Below are positions 19,184 to 28,237 of a stretch of DNA of 55,771 nucleotides, piece by piece. Origin of the DNA: Candidatus Calditenuaceae archaeon (GTDB lineage: Archaea > Thermoproteota > Nitrososphaeria_A > Caldarchaeales > Calditenuaceae); NCBI GenBank assembly GCA_025058225.1, contig JANXEE010000030.1, positions 1 to 55,771 on the forward strand, given 5' to 3'. Position numbers and translations under genes: made by a program. How positions within the stretch are numbered: position 1 is the first letter of the stretch; each line of letters begins with the position of its first letter. The notes under the pieces were generated by a model that searched no databases, was not told where the DNA came from, and worked only from the letters and a program-made list of their open reading frames with translations.

Positions 19184-19243
19184 AAAATTGTATGCAACTC
19201 TGGATTGTCAAGGTATTTTAGGTAATATGATAAAACTCAGGCT

Positions 19244-20296
19244 ATGAAGCAGAGCAGCAGGCTGGTTCTGGGGTTCCTGATCTTCGTGGCACTGGGAGTG
19301 GTGCTGGGTGTGCTGGTGGCGCCGTACGTCTCGCCCGTCTTCAGACAGCTCCAGCAGCTGGTGGGTGTGCCTGCCATCGCGCAGACAGGACAGGTGAGAG
19401 AGTACTACATCGAGATCAAGGGGGCGAACATCGAGATCTCGCCGGGAGTGACCTGGAAGGCATGGACCTACAACGGAACGGTTCCTGGGCCTACGCTGAT
19501 GGCAAGGGTGGGAGACCTCATAAGAGTCAAGGCCGTCAACAGATTGGACCTCACCCACAGCCTCCACCCGCACATGCCGTACTATGAGCTCCAGCACGAC
19601 GGCAGTCAGATCAACATCGTTACCGGTGTCGGGAAGGGCTCGATGATACCTCCAGGAGGAGAGTGGACCTACGAGTGGCCCGCGACGAAGCCGGGGATCT
19701 GGTACTACCACTGCCACTCCGGCGGCCCGCTCCTCGGGGGAGGCCACAGGATCGTGGACCACATGTTGATGGGCCTCTACGGGGCCATAATCGTTTACGA
19801 CTTCGACGAGCCGCCCGCTAGGGAGTTCGTGATCTTCATGTCTGAGCTACCGTCGGTGCAGGGAGCCATCGTCGGCGAGGGACCGAGGCCCTTCTACATC
19901 ATGAACGGAATGGGACTTCCAGGAGGAGAGCCGGAGCTCGAGCTGGTCCTCGTCGGCCAGAGCAAGATCTTCCCGCAGCTGAAGGGCCTGGAGGGAGTCG
20001 TCAAGCTCTTCAACGAGTCGTTCCCGGTCTTCAGGGCGAAGGTCGGCGAGAAGATCAGGTTCCACATCATCAACATCGGCGACATCTACCACAGCTTCCA
20101 CCTCCACGTCGGTGACCTCAAGTCGAAGTGGGTGCTGGGAGGAAGGTCCTGGCCGGGCCAGGTCGTGCCGCTCGTTCCAGGAGCCGCTGACACGATCGAG
20201 GTGACCTACACCAAGCCCGGAGTATTCCTCTTCCACTGCCACGTCGTCTCCCACGCCGACGCTGGAATGATCGGCATCCTCATAATAGAGGAGTGA
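19244..20296 (+). CDS. Two-domain multicopper oxidase, membrane-anchored
   Basis: Four H-x-H motifs (LHPH, YYHCH, FHLH, FHCH) plus domain-2 type-1 Cu ligands HCHVVSHADAGM; N-terminal TM/signal anchor. Confidence 0.9.
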   Translation: MKQSSRLVLGFLIFVALGVVLGVLVAPYVSPVFRQLQQLVGVPAIAQTGQVREYYIEIKGANIEISPGVTWKAWTYNGTVPGPTLMARVGDLIRVKAVNRLDLTHSLHPHMPYYELQHDGSQINIVTGVGKGSMIPPGGEWTYEWPATKPGIWYYHCHSGGPLLGGGHRIVDHMLMGLYGAIIVYDFDEPPAREFVIFMSELPSVQGAIVGEGPRPFYIMNGMGLPGGEPELELVLVGQSKIFPQLKGLEGVVKLFNESFPVFRAKVGEKIRFHIINIGDIYHSFHLHVGDLKSKWVLGGRSWPGQVVPLVPGAADTIEVTYTKPGVFLFHCHVVSHADAGMIGILIIEE

Positions 20297-20310
20297 CAGG
20301 TTAGGTCGGC

Positions 20311-20775
20311 ATGAAAAGGACCTCCGCGATAGCTGTTCTGATACTTCTGGCGGTCCTCGGTGCAGCGGCCTACGTCTTGCTGGTCACGCGGCTAGAGGCC
20401 CCTCAACCTGCCCAGACGCCTACGACGCCCACAACTCCGACACCTACACCTACTCCCAGGACCACTCCTAGACAGGAGACTCCCACACCGACGCCGGGAA
20501 GGGTGATCGTGAAGAACCCGAAGGGGTCCGGGACAAATCCCAACCTCACCTTCGACCCTCAGACCGTTAAGGTCAAGATAAACGTCAACAATACGGTCGT
20601 CTGGGTCAACGAGGACGACGTCGTGCACGCGGTCGTTGCTCGGGACGGCTCCTTCAACTACCCGTCGATAAGCCCCGGAGGCTCAGCCTCCTTCACGTTC
20701 AACAGGGCCGGAAGGTTCGACTACTACTGCAACCTGCACCCGTGGATGACCGGGACGGTAGTCGTAGTACCATGA
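20311..20775 (+). CDS. Plastocyanin/amicyanin-type blue copper protein with Thr/Pro-rich linker
   Basis: Signal anchor, PTTPTTPTPTPTPRTTP linker, VVWVNEDDVVHAV...FDYYCNLHPWMTGTVVV. Confidence 0.92.
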   Translation: MKRTSAIAVLILLAVLGAAAYVLLVTRLEAPQPAQTPTTPTTPTPTPTPRTTPRQETPTPTPGRVIVKNPKGSGTNPNLTFDPQTVKVKINVNNTVVWVNEDDVVHAVVARDGSFNYPSISPGGSASFTFNRAGRFDYYCNLHPWMTGTVVVVP

Positions 20776-21782
20776 ACCCCATCGATTCAGGCCGGAGGAG
20801 GGTCCTGATCGCCGCTGGCTCGGCGGCCATAGCGCTCGGCGCCGCGCTCCTCATGGGAAGGGAAATCCTCGAACCGAGTGGACCACAGCTGAGGATAGGC
20901 TCGGACAGGTGCGAGTACTGCGGGATGGTCATCAACGACAGCAGGTTCGCCGCCCTCATGCTGGCCGACGGAAGGTGGAGGAAGTTCGATGACATCGGCT
21001 GCATGCTCACATACCTACTGGTGGGGACCGGTAAGGTCGAGGGCGAAGGCGTTCTGAAGGGCCTCAGGCTCAACAGGATTGAAGTCGTATACGTTTACGA
21101 CCTCGAGACCAGAGAGCAGGTCAGCTCGGCAGGTGCTTGGTACGTCATCGGGTCACCAGTCAGGACACCGATGCTCTCGGGCCTGATCGCCTTCAAGGAC
21201 ATCAGCAAGGCATCAGACTTCGCGTTGAAGAGGGGTGGTAAGGTCGTGTCGTGGGAGGCGCTGCTGGAGGAGCACCTCTCCAAGCTCAAGGGCGAGGCCG
21301 TCGGTTCCGGAATGGGAATACACGACCACGCGTCACACACGGGTGAACTCCACTACCTCCACAGGGTGCTGGTCACGATCGAGGGGAGGAAGCTGACCCT
21401 CGGAGAGGTCCTGGCCAGGGGTAAGCCTGTCATCATGCTGTTCTTCGCGACCTGGTGCCCCACCTGCAGCACCAACGTCAGAAACCTCGCTCAGGTCTAC
21501 CCGAAGTACAAGGGCGCGATAACGGTGCTGGTGAAGAGCTTCGACCCGGGCGACACCGAGCAGGACATAGCCCAGTTCAAGATCAGACACTCGCTGCCGG
21601 ACGACTGGACCTTCATCACCACCAACCTGCAGTTCATGCAGGACCTCAGGGTGGTCTCGCAGGAGACGATCTTCGGGTTCGACGTGAAGGGTAGGATGGT
21701 CTACGAGAAGCGGTTCGGTGTCTTCCCGCCACAGGACTTGGAATCGGCCGTCAAGAAGATCATAGAGGCGTCCCACGGTTGA
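20772..21782 (+). CDS. NosL-like copper chaperone fused to a TlpA/thioredoxin-like domain
   Basis: RIGSDRCEYCGMVINDSRFAALMLADGRWRKFDDIGCML (NosL) ... FFATWCPTCSTNVRNLAQVYPKYKGAITVLVKSFDPGD; ATG 20772 overlaps the plastocyanin stop. Confidence 0.88.
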   Translation: MNPIDSGRRRVLIAAGSAAIALGAALLMGREILEPSGPQLRIGSDRCEYCGMVINDSRFAALMLADGRWRKFDDIGCMLTYLLVGTGKVEGEGVLKGLRLNRIEVVYVYDLETREQVSSAGAWYVIGSPVRTPMLSGLIAFKDISKASDFALKRGGKVVSWEALLEEHLSKLKGEAVGSGMGIHDHASHTGELHYLHRVLVTIEGRKLTLGEVLARGKPVIMLFFATWCPTCSTNVRNLAQVYPKYKGAITVLVKSFDPGDTEQDIAQFKIRHSLPDDWTFITTNLQFMQDLRVVSQETIFGFDVKGRMVYEKRFGVFPPQDLESAVKKIIEASHG

Positions 21783-22417
21783 ACGTTGACGCTGTGACGG
21801 TCACCCTGGTGTTCTTAGCGGGTCTTTCGACGGTCCTCTCACCGTGCGGTTACTCCCTACTGCCGGCGCTGGCCCTGTACGGCCTCACGTCCGACCCGAG
21901 GCCCTCGAGGATAGCTTGGAGGGTGGTTCTGCTGACGACTGGCGCATTGCTGACCCTGTCCGCCCTCACAGCCATCTCCCTGACCTTCAGGGAGGTCCTG
22001 AGGTCTCTGATGCCGAACCTGACCCTCGCCGCAGGGGTTCTGTGCATCGCGCTGGGAGCGCTCGGCGTCGTGCCGCGTATGGGCCTTCGGGGGACCGGGT
22101 TGAGGGGTCCTGAGCCCATCGCGGTGGTGCTCGCAGGTTCGGCCTACTCACTCGGCGCAGCGGGCTGCGCGGTCCCCACGTTCGTCGTGCTGCTCACCTA
22201 TGCGCTGGTGCTGGGCGCCGACGGCGCTGCGGTCTTGGTACTGGCCTACACGGCGGGCGTCGCGGCGCCGCTGACGGCCCTCGTCGCAGCCTCCTCGCTG
22301 CTGGGAGCAGGCATCACCAGAAGGGTCGGCGCGCTTACCAGGTACACGGGTTATATCTCGAGGGTAGTCCTGACCGTTTCGGCCCTCTACCTGATCTACC
22401 TCTGGTACATCGGATGA
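21779..22417 (+). CDS. ccdA: CcdA/DsbD-type transmembrane thiol-disulfide transporter
   Basis: FLAGLSTVLSPCGYSLLPALALYG and SLGAAGCAVPTFVVLLTYAL; six hydrophobic helices. Confidence 0.88.
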   Translation: MNVDAVTVTLVFLAGLSTVLSPCGYSLLPALALYGLTSDPRPSRIAWRVVLLTTGALLTLSALTAISLTFREVLRSLMPNLTLAAGVLCIALGALGVVPRMGLRGTGLRGPEPIAVVLAGSAYSLGAAGCAVPTFVVLLTYALVLGADGAAVLVLAYTAGVAAPLTALVAASSLLGAGITRRVGALTRYTGYISRVVLTVSALYLIYLWYIG

Positions 22418-22488
22418 CTACGACGCGCGTCCCCGCGAACGCCGGGTAGATTTTTGTTCACGAGCCAACCCTTCAGTGGGAAAAGGAC

Positions 22489-23673
22489 GTGAAGTACGCG
22501 GAGGTATCGGGTGCGTTGGTAGCGCTCCGCTCGCTGGAGAGGCTGAAAAGGGTCGATGCGATGGTCTTCGACTGCGACGGCGTCCTGATCGACGTGAGGG
22601 GCTCCTATGACAGGGCGATAGTGGAGTCGGTGAGGACGCTGCTGGAGCGCTCCATGGGCGTCGAAGTCCCGGAGTCATCTCTCGACATCTCGGTCGTGTA
22701 CAGGCTCAGGAACACCGGAGGCTTCAACAACGACGTCGACGCGGCCTGGGTGATGCTGCTCTGGCTCTTCTCGGGGTCTGAGGTGAAGTTGGCGAGGGAG
22801 CTTGGAGAGGTGCTGGAGTCGGCGCTGAGCCGTACGGAGGACCCCGTGGAGCTCCTGAGGACCGTTGAGACCGAGGTGAGGAGGCACAGGTCTCACGCGA
22901 GGAGGCTCGCTAGGTTCAACCCCATACCCATCGAGGACGCGATAAAGTCGGTCACCGGAGACAGGCGTATGCACGTGAGCAAGGAGATGCTGGAAGAGGT
23001 CCTCGAGAGCGAGGCCCGCGACAAGGGAATAGGCGAGGAGTACGAGCTCTTCAAGCGCTTCATCGGCACCGGCAGGGTCTACGGCAAGGACCTGCTCGAG
23101 ACGGTCTTCGACGACCTCTACTTCGGTCCAACGGTGGTTCGGGAAGTCTTCGGCAGGGGACCCTACTTCGAGCTGGGAGAGGGCCTCTTCCTGAACGAGG
23201 CCCCGCTCGTAGACAGAGCGACGCTCCTCAAGCTCAAGGAACGGTTGGGCATCAAGGGTCTCGGGATCGTTACAGGTCGGGAGCGCTACACTACGGTCCG
23301 CGTGCTCAGCGCGGTCATGGACTTCTTTCAGGACAACGCCTGCGTCTTCCTCTCCGACGAGTCCCGCAGCGGCCTAGGCGAGGTCGTCTCCAAGCCCAGC
23401 CCCTACGGCCTCATCAAGTCGACCTCGGCACTCGGCGACGTAGGCGAGGTCCTCTACATCGGCAATTCGGCCGAGGACTTCTACATGTGCAAGTACGCCG
23501 AGTCCTATGGGATTGGCCCGCTCTTCGCGGGCGTCGTTGGGCTCTCTGAGGACCCTGAATCAGCAGCGAGGGAGTTCATCGAACTCGGCGCGGACATCGT
23601 GGTCGACGACGTCGAGGGCCTCGTGAGGCTCATGGAGGCGGTCAGGGCCCCCTCGTCCGGCAACCCATCCTGA
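22489..23673 (+). CDS. HAD-superfamily hydrolase, hisB-associated type
   Basis: VDAMVFDCDGVLIDVRGSYDRAIVES; YIGNSAEDF; directly upstream of hisB. Confidence 0.8.
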   Translation: MKYAEVSGALVALRSLERLKRVDAMVFDCDGVLIDVRGSYDRAIVESVRTLLERSMGVEVPESSLDISVVYRLRNTGGFNNDVDAAWVMLLWLFSGSEVKLARELGEVLESALSRTEDPVELLRTVETEVRRHRSHARRLARFNPIPIEDAIKSVTGDRRMHVSKEMLEEVLESEARDKGIGEEYELFKRFIGTGRVYGKDLLETVFDDLYFGPTVVREVFGRGPYFELGEGLFLNEAPLVDRATLLKLKERLGIKGLGIVTGRERYTTVRVLSAVMDFFQDNACVFLSDESRSGLGEVVSKPSPYGLIKSTSALGDVGEVLYIGNSAEDFYMCKYAESYGIGPLFAGVVGLSEDPESAAREFIELGADIVVDDVEGLVRLMEAVRAPSSGNPS

Positions 23674-23727
23674 GGCCTCTGCGGTGCGCCCGGGTCAACG
23701 GCCGGTGTCTATCCGTTGAACCTATAA

Positions 23728-24336
23728 GTGCCGGGTCGAAGCTCCGTTGGGTCAACCTTGGGGAGGTTCGGCAGTAGCTCCAGGCGAACGTCGGAGACCG
23801 AAGTCGAGATATCGATCGAGCTCGACGGCGAGGGTCGCTTCGAGGGCAACACGGGACTGAAGTTCCTCGACCACATGCTCGCGCAGTTGGCTTTCCACAG
23901 CCTCTCGGACCTGAAGGTCTCGGCCAAATGGGACTTAGCTCACCACGGCGTCGAGGACACGGCGATAGCGCTCGGTAAGGCGATCGGCGAAGCGCTCGGT
24001 GAGCGTGAGGGGATCAACAGGTTCGGTCACGCACTCGTCCCCATGGACGAGAGCCTCGTCAGCGTAGCGGTCGATCTCGTGAGGAGGGCATACGTCGATG
24101 TCGACTTGAAGCTCACCGGCACGAGGGTGGAGGACGTCGCGACGGAGGACGTCGTGCACTTCCTCGAATCGATGGTCATGAACGTCCCTGCCGTGGCACA
24201 CATCGAGGTCCTGAGGGGGCTCAACGATCACCACAAGGTCGAGGCGGCCTTCAAGGCACTCGCGCTGGCGCTCAGGCAGGCGTGGACTCTGAACCCGAGG
24301 TACGCTTCAGGCAGGTCGACTAAGGGAAGGGTCTGA
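23728..24336 (+). CDS. hisB: Imidazoleglycerol-phosphate dehydratase
   Basis: RRTSETEVEISIELDGEG, FLDHMLAQLAFHS, HHGVEDTAIALGKA, NDHHKVEAAFKALA. Confidence 0.95.
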   Translation: MPGRSSVGSTLGRFGSSSRRTSETEVEISIELDGEGRFEGNTGLKFLDHMLAQLAFHSLSDLKVSAKWDLAHHGVEDTAIALGKAIGEALGEREGINRFGHALVPMDESLVSVAVDLVRRAYVDVDLKLTGTRVEDVATEDVVHFLESMVMNVPAVAHIEVLRGLNDHHKVEAAFKALALALRQAWTLNPRYASGRSTKGRV

Positions 24337-24444
24337 GACCTGCAGTAAAGCCGACGGGCTGACGGAGAGGTCATCGCAGAGATAGGGCCTTACAAGGGTC
24401 ATCGATTCTGCACGTTCTCCACGAACCAGGACCTCGAAAAGACG

Positions 24445-25665
24445 TCACTCACTCGATCGACCCTCCGCCCTACCGAACCTTAACGCTGGAGAGACGCACC
24501 ACGCCAGAACCCCTCCGACGACCGCGATCACACCGACGACGTAGTAGGCGGGGATGAAACTGCCCGTCACGTCCCTTATCCACCCGATTATCCACGGTGA
24601 GAGGCCGCCCATCTGTCCGATGAAGTTGTTCAAACCGTAGGCCGTCCCTAGGACAGGTGCCGGCACCATCACGGCTATGATCGCGTACATCGGTGACCAC
24701 AGCCCCCATTGCCAGAAGCCCGCGCCTAAGATGAGTAGCATGAGCACCCACACCGGTGCTTTCACGCTCAGCGCGTATCCGAAGAGCGACCAGAAGAGAC
24801 CGTGAAGAACGATGGCCGCTCCAAGCCACGACTTCCTTCCGAAACCTCTGCGCGCCAGCGAGTCTGAGACGATGCCGCTGAACATGAGGCCTATGGGGCT
24901 GGCGAACCCGAAGAGCGACGAAAACACGGACGCCCATCCGGTCTCAAGGCCCTCCTCCCTTAACACCGTGGGAAGCCACAGGACCGCCCAGAGGGAGAAG
25001 ATCGAGCAGAAGGCAGCACCGTTCAGCAGCCACAGGTCCCTGCTCCTGAAGACCGCCCTGATCGACGCTCCGGATATCTTGGGTAGGGAAGCTGACCTCG
25101 GAGGCTCGGTGACAAGCCTCGATAACAGGGCGCTCGCGGCGAGCGGCGGCAGGGCCACCAGCATCAGGGTCGTTCGCCATCCGAAGGAGTTGATCAGGAC
25201 ACCGCCTAACAGTATGCCGAGCCCCATGCCTATTCCGAGACCGGAGAAGGAGATTCCCTGGCCAAGTCCCATCTTCTCCCTCGGCGTGTAAGCCGCGACC
25301 ACGGGCCGGTCGTTCCCGAAGTAGGTCCCCATGGCCAGTCCCTTGAAGAACCTCGAAGCGGCCAGCAGCTGAAACGAGGGCGAGAGCGCGGTCGCGAAGG
25401 TCGCTGCCCCCCACAGTATCGGGCCTAGAACGAGAACCCTTTTCCTGCCGTATCGATCGCCTATTAGTCCTGCAGGGAGCTGCATCGTGAAGTACCCTAT
25501 CAACAGTACGGTCATGAGCCCCAGACCGGCGACCTCATACGAAGTCCCAAATTCCCTCATGATGTCCGGAATGCCGGGAGCCACTATGATCCTGCAGACG
25601 TAGTTCGTAATCCATCCGATGAGCATCACCAGCCAAAGGACCACGTAGTACGGCAACACAGGCAC
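24445..25665 (-). CDS. MFS transporter
   Basis: 12 hydrophobic segments; [16 protein letters not shown] motif. Confidence 0.9.
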   Translation of the reverse strand: MPVLPYYVVLWLVMLIGWITNYVCRIIVAPGIPDIMREFGTSYEVAGLGLMTVLLIGYFTMQLPAGLIGDRYGRKRVLVLGPILWGAATFATALSPSFQLLAASRFFKGLAMGTYFGNDRPVVAAYTPREKMGLGQGISFSGLGIGMGLGILLGGVLINSFGWRTTLMLVALPPLAASALLSRLVTEPPRSASLPKISGASIRAVFRSRDLWLLNGAAFCSIFSLWAVLWLPTVLREEGLETGWASVFSSLFGFASPIGLMFSGIVSDSLARRGFGRKSWLGAAIVLHGLFWSLFGYALSVKAPVWVLMLLILGAGFWQWGLWSPMYAIIAVMVPAPVLGTAYGLNNFIGQMGGLSPWIIGWIRDVTGSFIPAYYVVGVIAVVGGVLAWCVSPALRFGRAEGRSSE

Positions 25666-25832
25666 AACCTCAGCGAGTCGAGGCTCTATTGACCTTTGCT
25701 CTTTGCCTCAGAACCTCCAGCGGGTCGCGTTCCTCCAGAGGCCGTCACGACCACCCGGCCCCTGTCTGGTCTCACGCCTCGCCGATCACAATAAGCATAT
25801 CACGCCGAGGGAACACGCCAGCTCGAGGTGAA

Positions 25833-26868
25833 GTGAACGTCCTGAGGTACGGAGACCCTTTCAGGCCGCAGGCGAGGGAGATGGTGACGCTGACCGAGGC
25901 CGAGACGGATCCGCGCTACGGGAAGCCGCCGGAACTCAGAACGCTGGAGGAGAGGCTTGAGTTCGGGTACGTGGCGATCGACAAACACGCAGGCCCGACC
26001 AGTCACGACATCGTCAACTCTGTCAGGAGGGTCCTGGGAGTTGAGAGGGCTGGACACGGTGGGACCCTGGAGGCCGGAGGGAGGCCGGGGAGATCCCGCC
26101 GTGACGGGCGTGCTGCCGGTGATGCTGGGGAGGGCCACGAGGCTCACTCAGGCGATTGCCGGTCAACCTAAGGAGTACGTCTGCCTGATGAGACTTCATG
26201 ACGAGGTCCGGCACGAGGAGTTGTTCGACGCGCTGAGGGAGTTCGTTGGGGAGATCTACCAGACCCCACCGATAAGGTCCAGGGTCGCGAGGAGGCCCAG
26301 GATCAGGGTCGTCTACGAGCTGGAGGTCCTCGAGCTGGAGGGGAGGGACGTGCTCTTCAGGGCCCTCGTCAGCGGCGGCACCTACCTGAGGAAGCTCTGC
26401 CACGACCTCGGTCTGCTGCTCGGCGTTGGAGCCCACATGGTGGAGCTCAGGAGGACACGGAGCGGCCCGGTAACGGAGGACAGGACCGTCAGCCTTCTGG
26501 AACTCTTCGCGGCGGTGAAGGCCCACAGGGAGGGCGATACCCGCTGGCTCGAGGGGTTCGTGAGAAACCCGGAAGAGTTGGTGGCCTACCTCCCCAGGGT
26601 AGAGGTCCTGGACACGGCGGTCGACGCGGTCTGCCACGGAGCACCTCTCGCGGTCGCAGGGATAGCCAGGCTGAGTCGTCAGATAGAGCCGGGGGACCTT
26701 GTGGCAGTTCACACACTGAAGGGCGAGCTGATAGCGCTCGGTAGGGCTGAGAAGTCGGCGCTCGACGTCGAGGAGGGTGGCGTCTTCGTCAGGACTGACG
26801 TTGTACTGATGGATCGCGGCACCTATCCTTCTTATTGGAAGGGGAAGTGGAGGTCCCAAGCGACTTGA
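25833..26868 (+). CDS. cbf5: H/ACA RNP tRNA/rRNA pseudouridine synthase Cbf5, join(25833..26070,26093..26868), interrupted by a 22-nt intron
   Basis: Exon 1 ends GHGGTL-G|, exon 2 begins |AT-CCC...; spliced [28 protein letters not shown]; spliced length 1,014 nt = 338 codons; KEYVCLM..., C-terminal PUA region. Confidence 0.92.
26071..26092 (+). other. Predicted 22-nt archaeal pre-mRNA intron with canonical bulge-helix-bulge
   Basis: Intron aggccggagggaggccggggag. Outer helix 26055-26064/26094-26103, central 4-bp helix 26065-26068/26087-26090, 3-nt bulges 26069-26071 and 26091-26093, inner GGCC/GGCC stem. Confidence 0.9.
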
Positions 26869-27530
26869 TCGACCTCGGCGGGAAGCGGTGCGTCGTGGCG
26901 GTCTTCGAAGGGACAGACGGCTCCGGGAAGACCTCGCTCCTCAGGCTCACAGCTCGCGTTCTGCGCTCGAGGAGGAAGAAGGTCGTGACCTACAAGACGC
27001 CCAGCAGGACCGAGACCGGGACGTTCGCCATCAGCTACGGCAATCGGAGGACGGTATCGCCGCTGACCAGGATGCTCCTGTTCTTGGCGAATACCGTTGA
27101 GGACTCTAGGGTGATGATGAGGGCCGTCGGGAGAGCGAGAGCTGACTATCTCCTCATCGACAGGTACTACCTCTGCTCCGTTGTCTTCGGGCTTGCGTAC
27201 CTCCGATACAGCGGCGTAATCGTCGAGACGAAAGCCTCGGACCTCATGAGGTTGGTGGAGGAGCTGGGGAAGGGTGTGCTCGTGACACCCGACGTCTACG
27301 TGATCGTCGACGTTGAAGAGCGTGAGAGGTTGAGGAGGCTCGCGAGGGGAACGAAGGGGTTCCTCGAGGAAGTCACGGAGTTCCAAGAGCTCGTCAGGGA
27401 AGGGTACAGGGAGTTCGCCGCCAACTCAAGAGCTGAAGTGATCTGGGTCGACAACGCACCCAACTCGCTGACGTCTAACGTCGAGAGGGTCGCTGAGCTC
27501 CTGCTTCAGCTACCTCCGTCATCGGGCTAG
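26847..27530 (+). CDS. tmk: Thymidylate kinase-like P-loop kinase
   Basis: VVAVFEGTDGSGKTSLLRLTARVL; LLIDRYYLCSVVFGLAY. Confidence 0.8.
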   Translation: MEVPSDLIDLGGKRCVVAVFEGTDGSGKTSLLRLTARVLRSRRKKVVTYKTPSRTETGTFAISYGNRRTVSPLTRMLLFLANTVEDSRVMMRAVGRARADYLLIDRYYLCSVVFGLAYLRYSGVIVETKASDLMRLVEELGKGVLVTPDVYVIVDVEERERLRRLARGTKGFLEEVTEFQELVREGYREFAANSRAEVIWVDNAPNSLTSNVERVAELLLQLPPSSG

Positions 27531-27754
27531 CGTCGATGAGGGGATTCGAACTGCATTTGCACCTTCCCATCGCAGTACCCCTGTGGCACATCAGCTCACA
27601 GACTGACCCAACTGGTCTCATGGACCATCCCCGAAGAAGGACGAGTTGACACGTTCAGTCGATGGTGGAGGCCCTCCACTACCCGCGGACACGCCCAGGG
27701 AGCGGGCTGGTGGTTGCTTCTCCTCAACAGTTTCACGATCCACGTCTCCGAAAC

Positions 27755-27826
27755 AGCCCCGGGAGGGATTCGAACCCTCGACCACCGGCTTACAAGGCCG
27801 GCGCTCTACCGCTGAGCTACCGGGGC
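27755..27826 (-). tRNA. tRNA-Thr (anticodon TGT)
   Basis: Minus strand GCCCCGGTAGCTCAGCGGTAGAGCGCCGGCCTTGTAAGCCGGTGGTCGAGGGTTCGAATCCCTCCCGGGGCT folds as a full cloverleaf; loop CTTGTAA. Confidence 0.95.
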
Positions 27827-27866
27827 CCCACGCTAGCGCGTCTGAGCCCTATTTCTACGTCGCCAC

Positions 27867-28190
27867 GTGGAAAGGCGTAAATGCTTCGGAACCCGACTCG
27901 GCACGGAGTTGCGGCTGAACCTCGCCGAGCTGAAGAGGGCCGTCTGGGAGGTGTTCTTCGGAGCCTTCCTCTTCGCGCTCTACCAGCAGGTGATCCACAC
28001 CAAGGTGAAGTACGAGGACACATTCTACGCCCTCCTGTTCGCGGAGTTCCTTGGGTTCCCCATGACCAGCAACTACTACACCATCAGGCTGCTGCCCTAT
28101 GTCGCGATGGAGCTCGAGAGGTACAGGAAGAAGCTGCTGAGAGAGGTGGACCTGCTGGAGCTGCTCCACGAGGGGCCCGGTGCCCACTAG
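27867..28190 (+). CDS. Small conserved-looking protein with hydrophobic segment, unknown
   Basis: 107-aa ORF, LNLAELKRAVWEVFFGAFLFALYQQVIHTKVKYEDTFYALLFAEFLGFP. Confidence 0.6.
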   Translation: MERRKCFGTRLGTELRLNLAELKRAVWEVFFGAFLFALYQQVIHTKVKYEDTFYALLFAEFLGFPMTSNYYTIRLLPYVAMELERYRKKLLREVDLLELLHEGPGAH

Positions 28191-28237
28191 TCGTCGATTC
28201 ACGAATCGTAAATACGCAGCGACGTGTCTGACGTCGC

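Noticed and set aside
19244-20296. Copper nitrite reductase (NirK) assignment for the MCO
   Set aside because: Four HxH motifs indicate a trinuclear-cluster MCO, not the NirK type-2 site.
25957-26171. cbf5 as a pseudogene or frameshift sequencing error
   Set aside because: A perfect 3-4-3 BHB sits exactly at the break and its predicted splicing restores both frame and catalytic motif, which chance error would not do.
27541-27620. tRNA-like T-arm (ggggattcgaactgca) in the gap before tRNA-Thr
   Set aside because: T-stem does not pair and no cloverleaf can be built.
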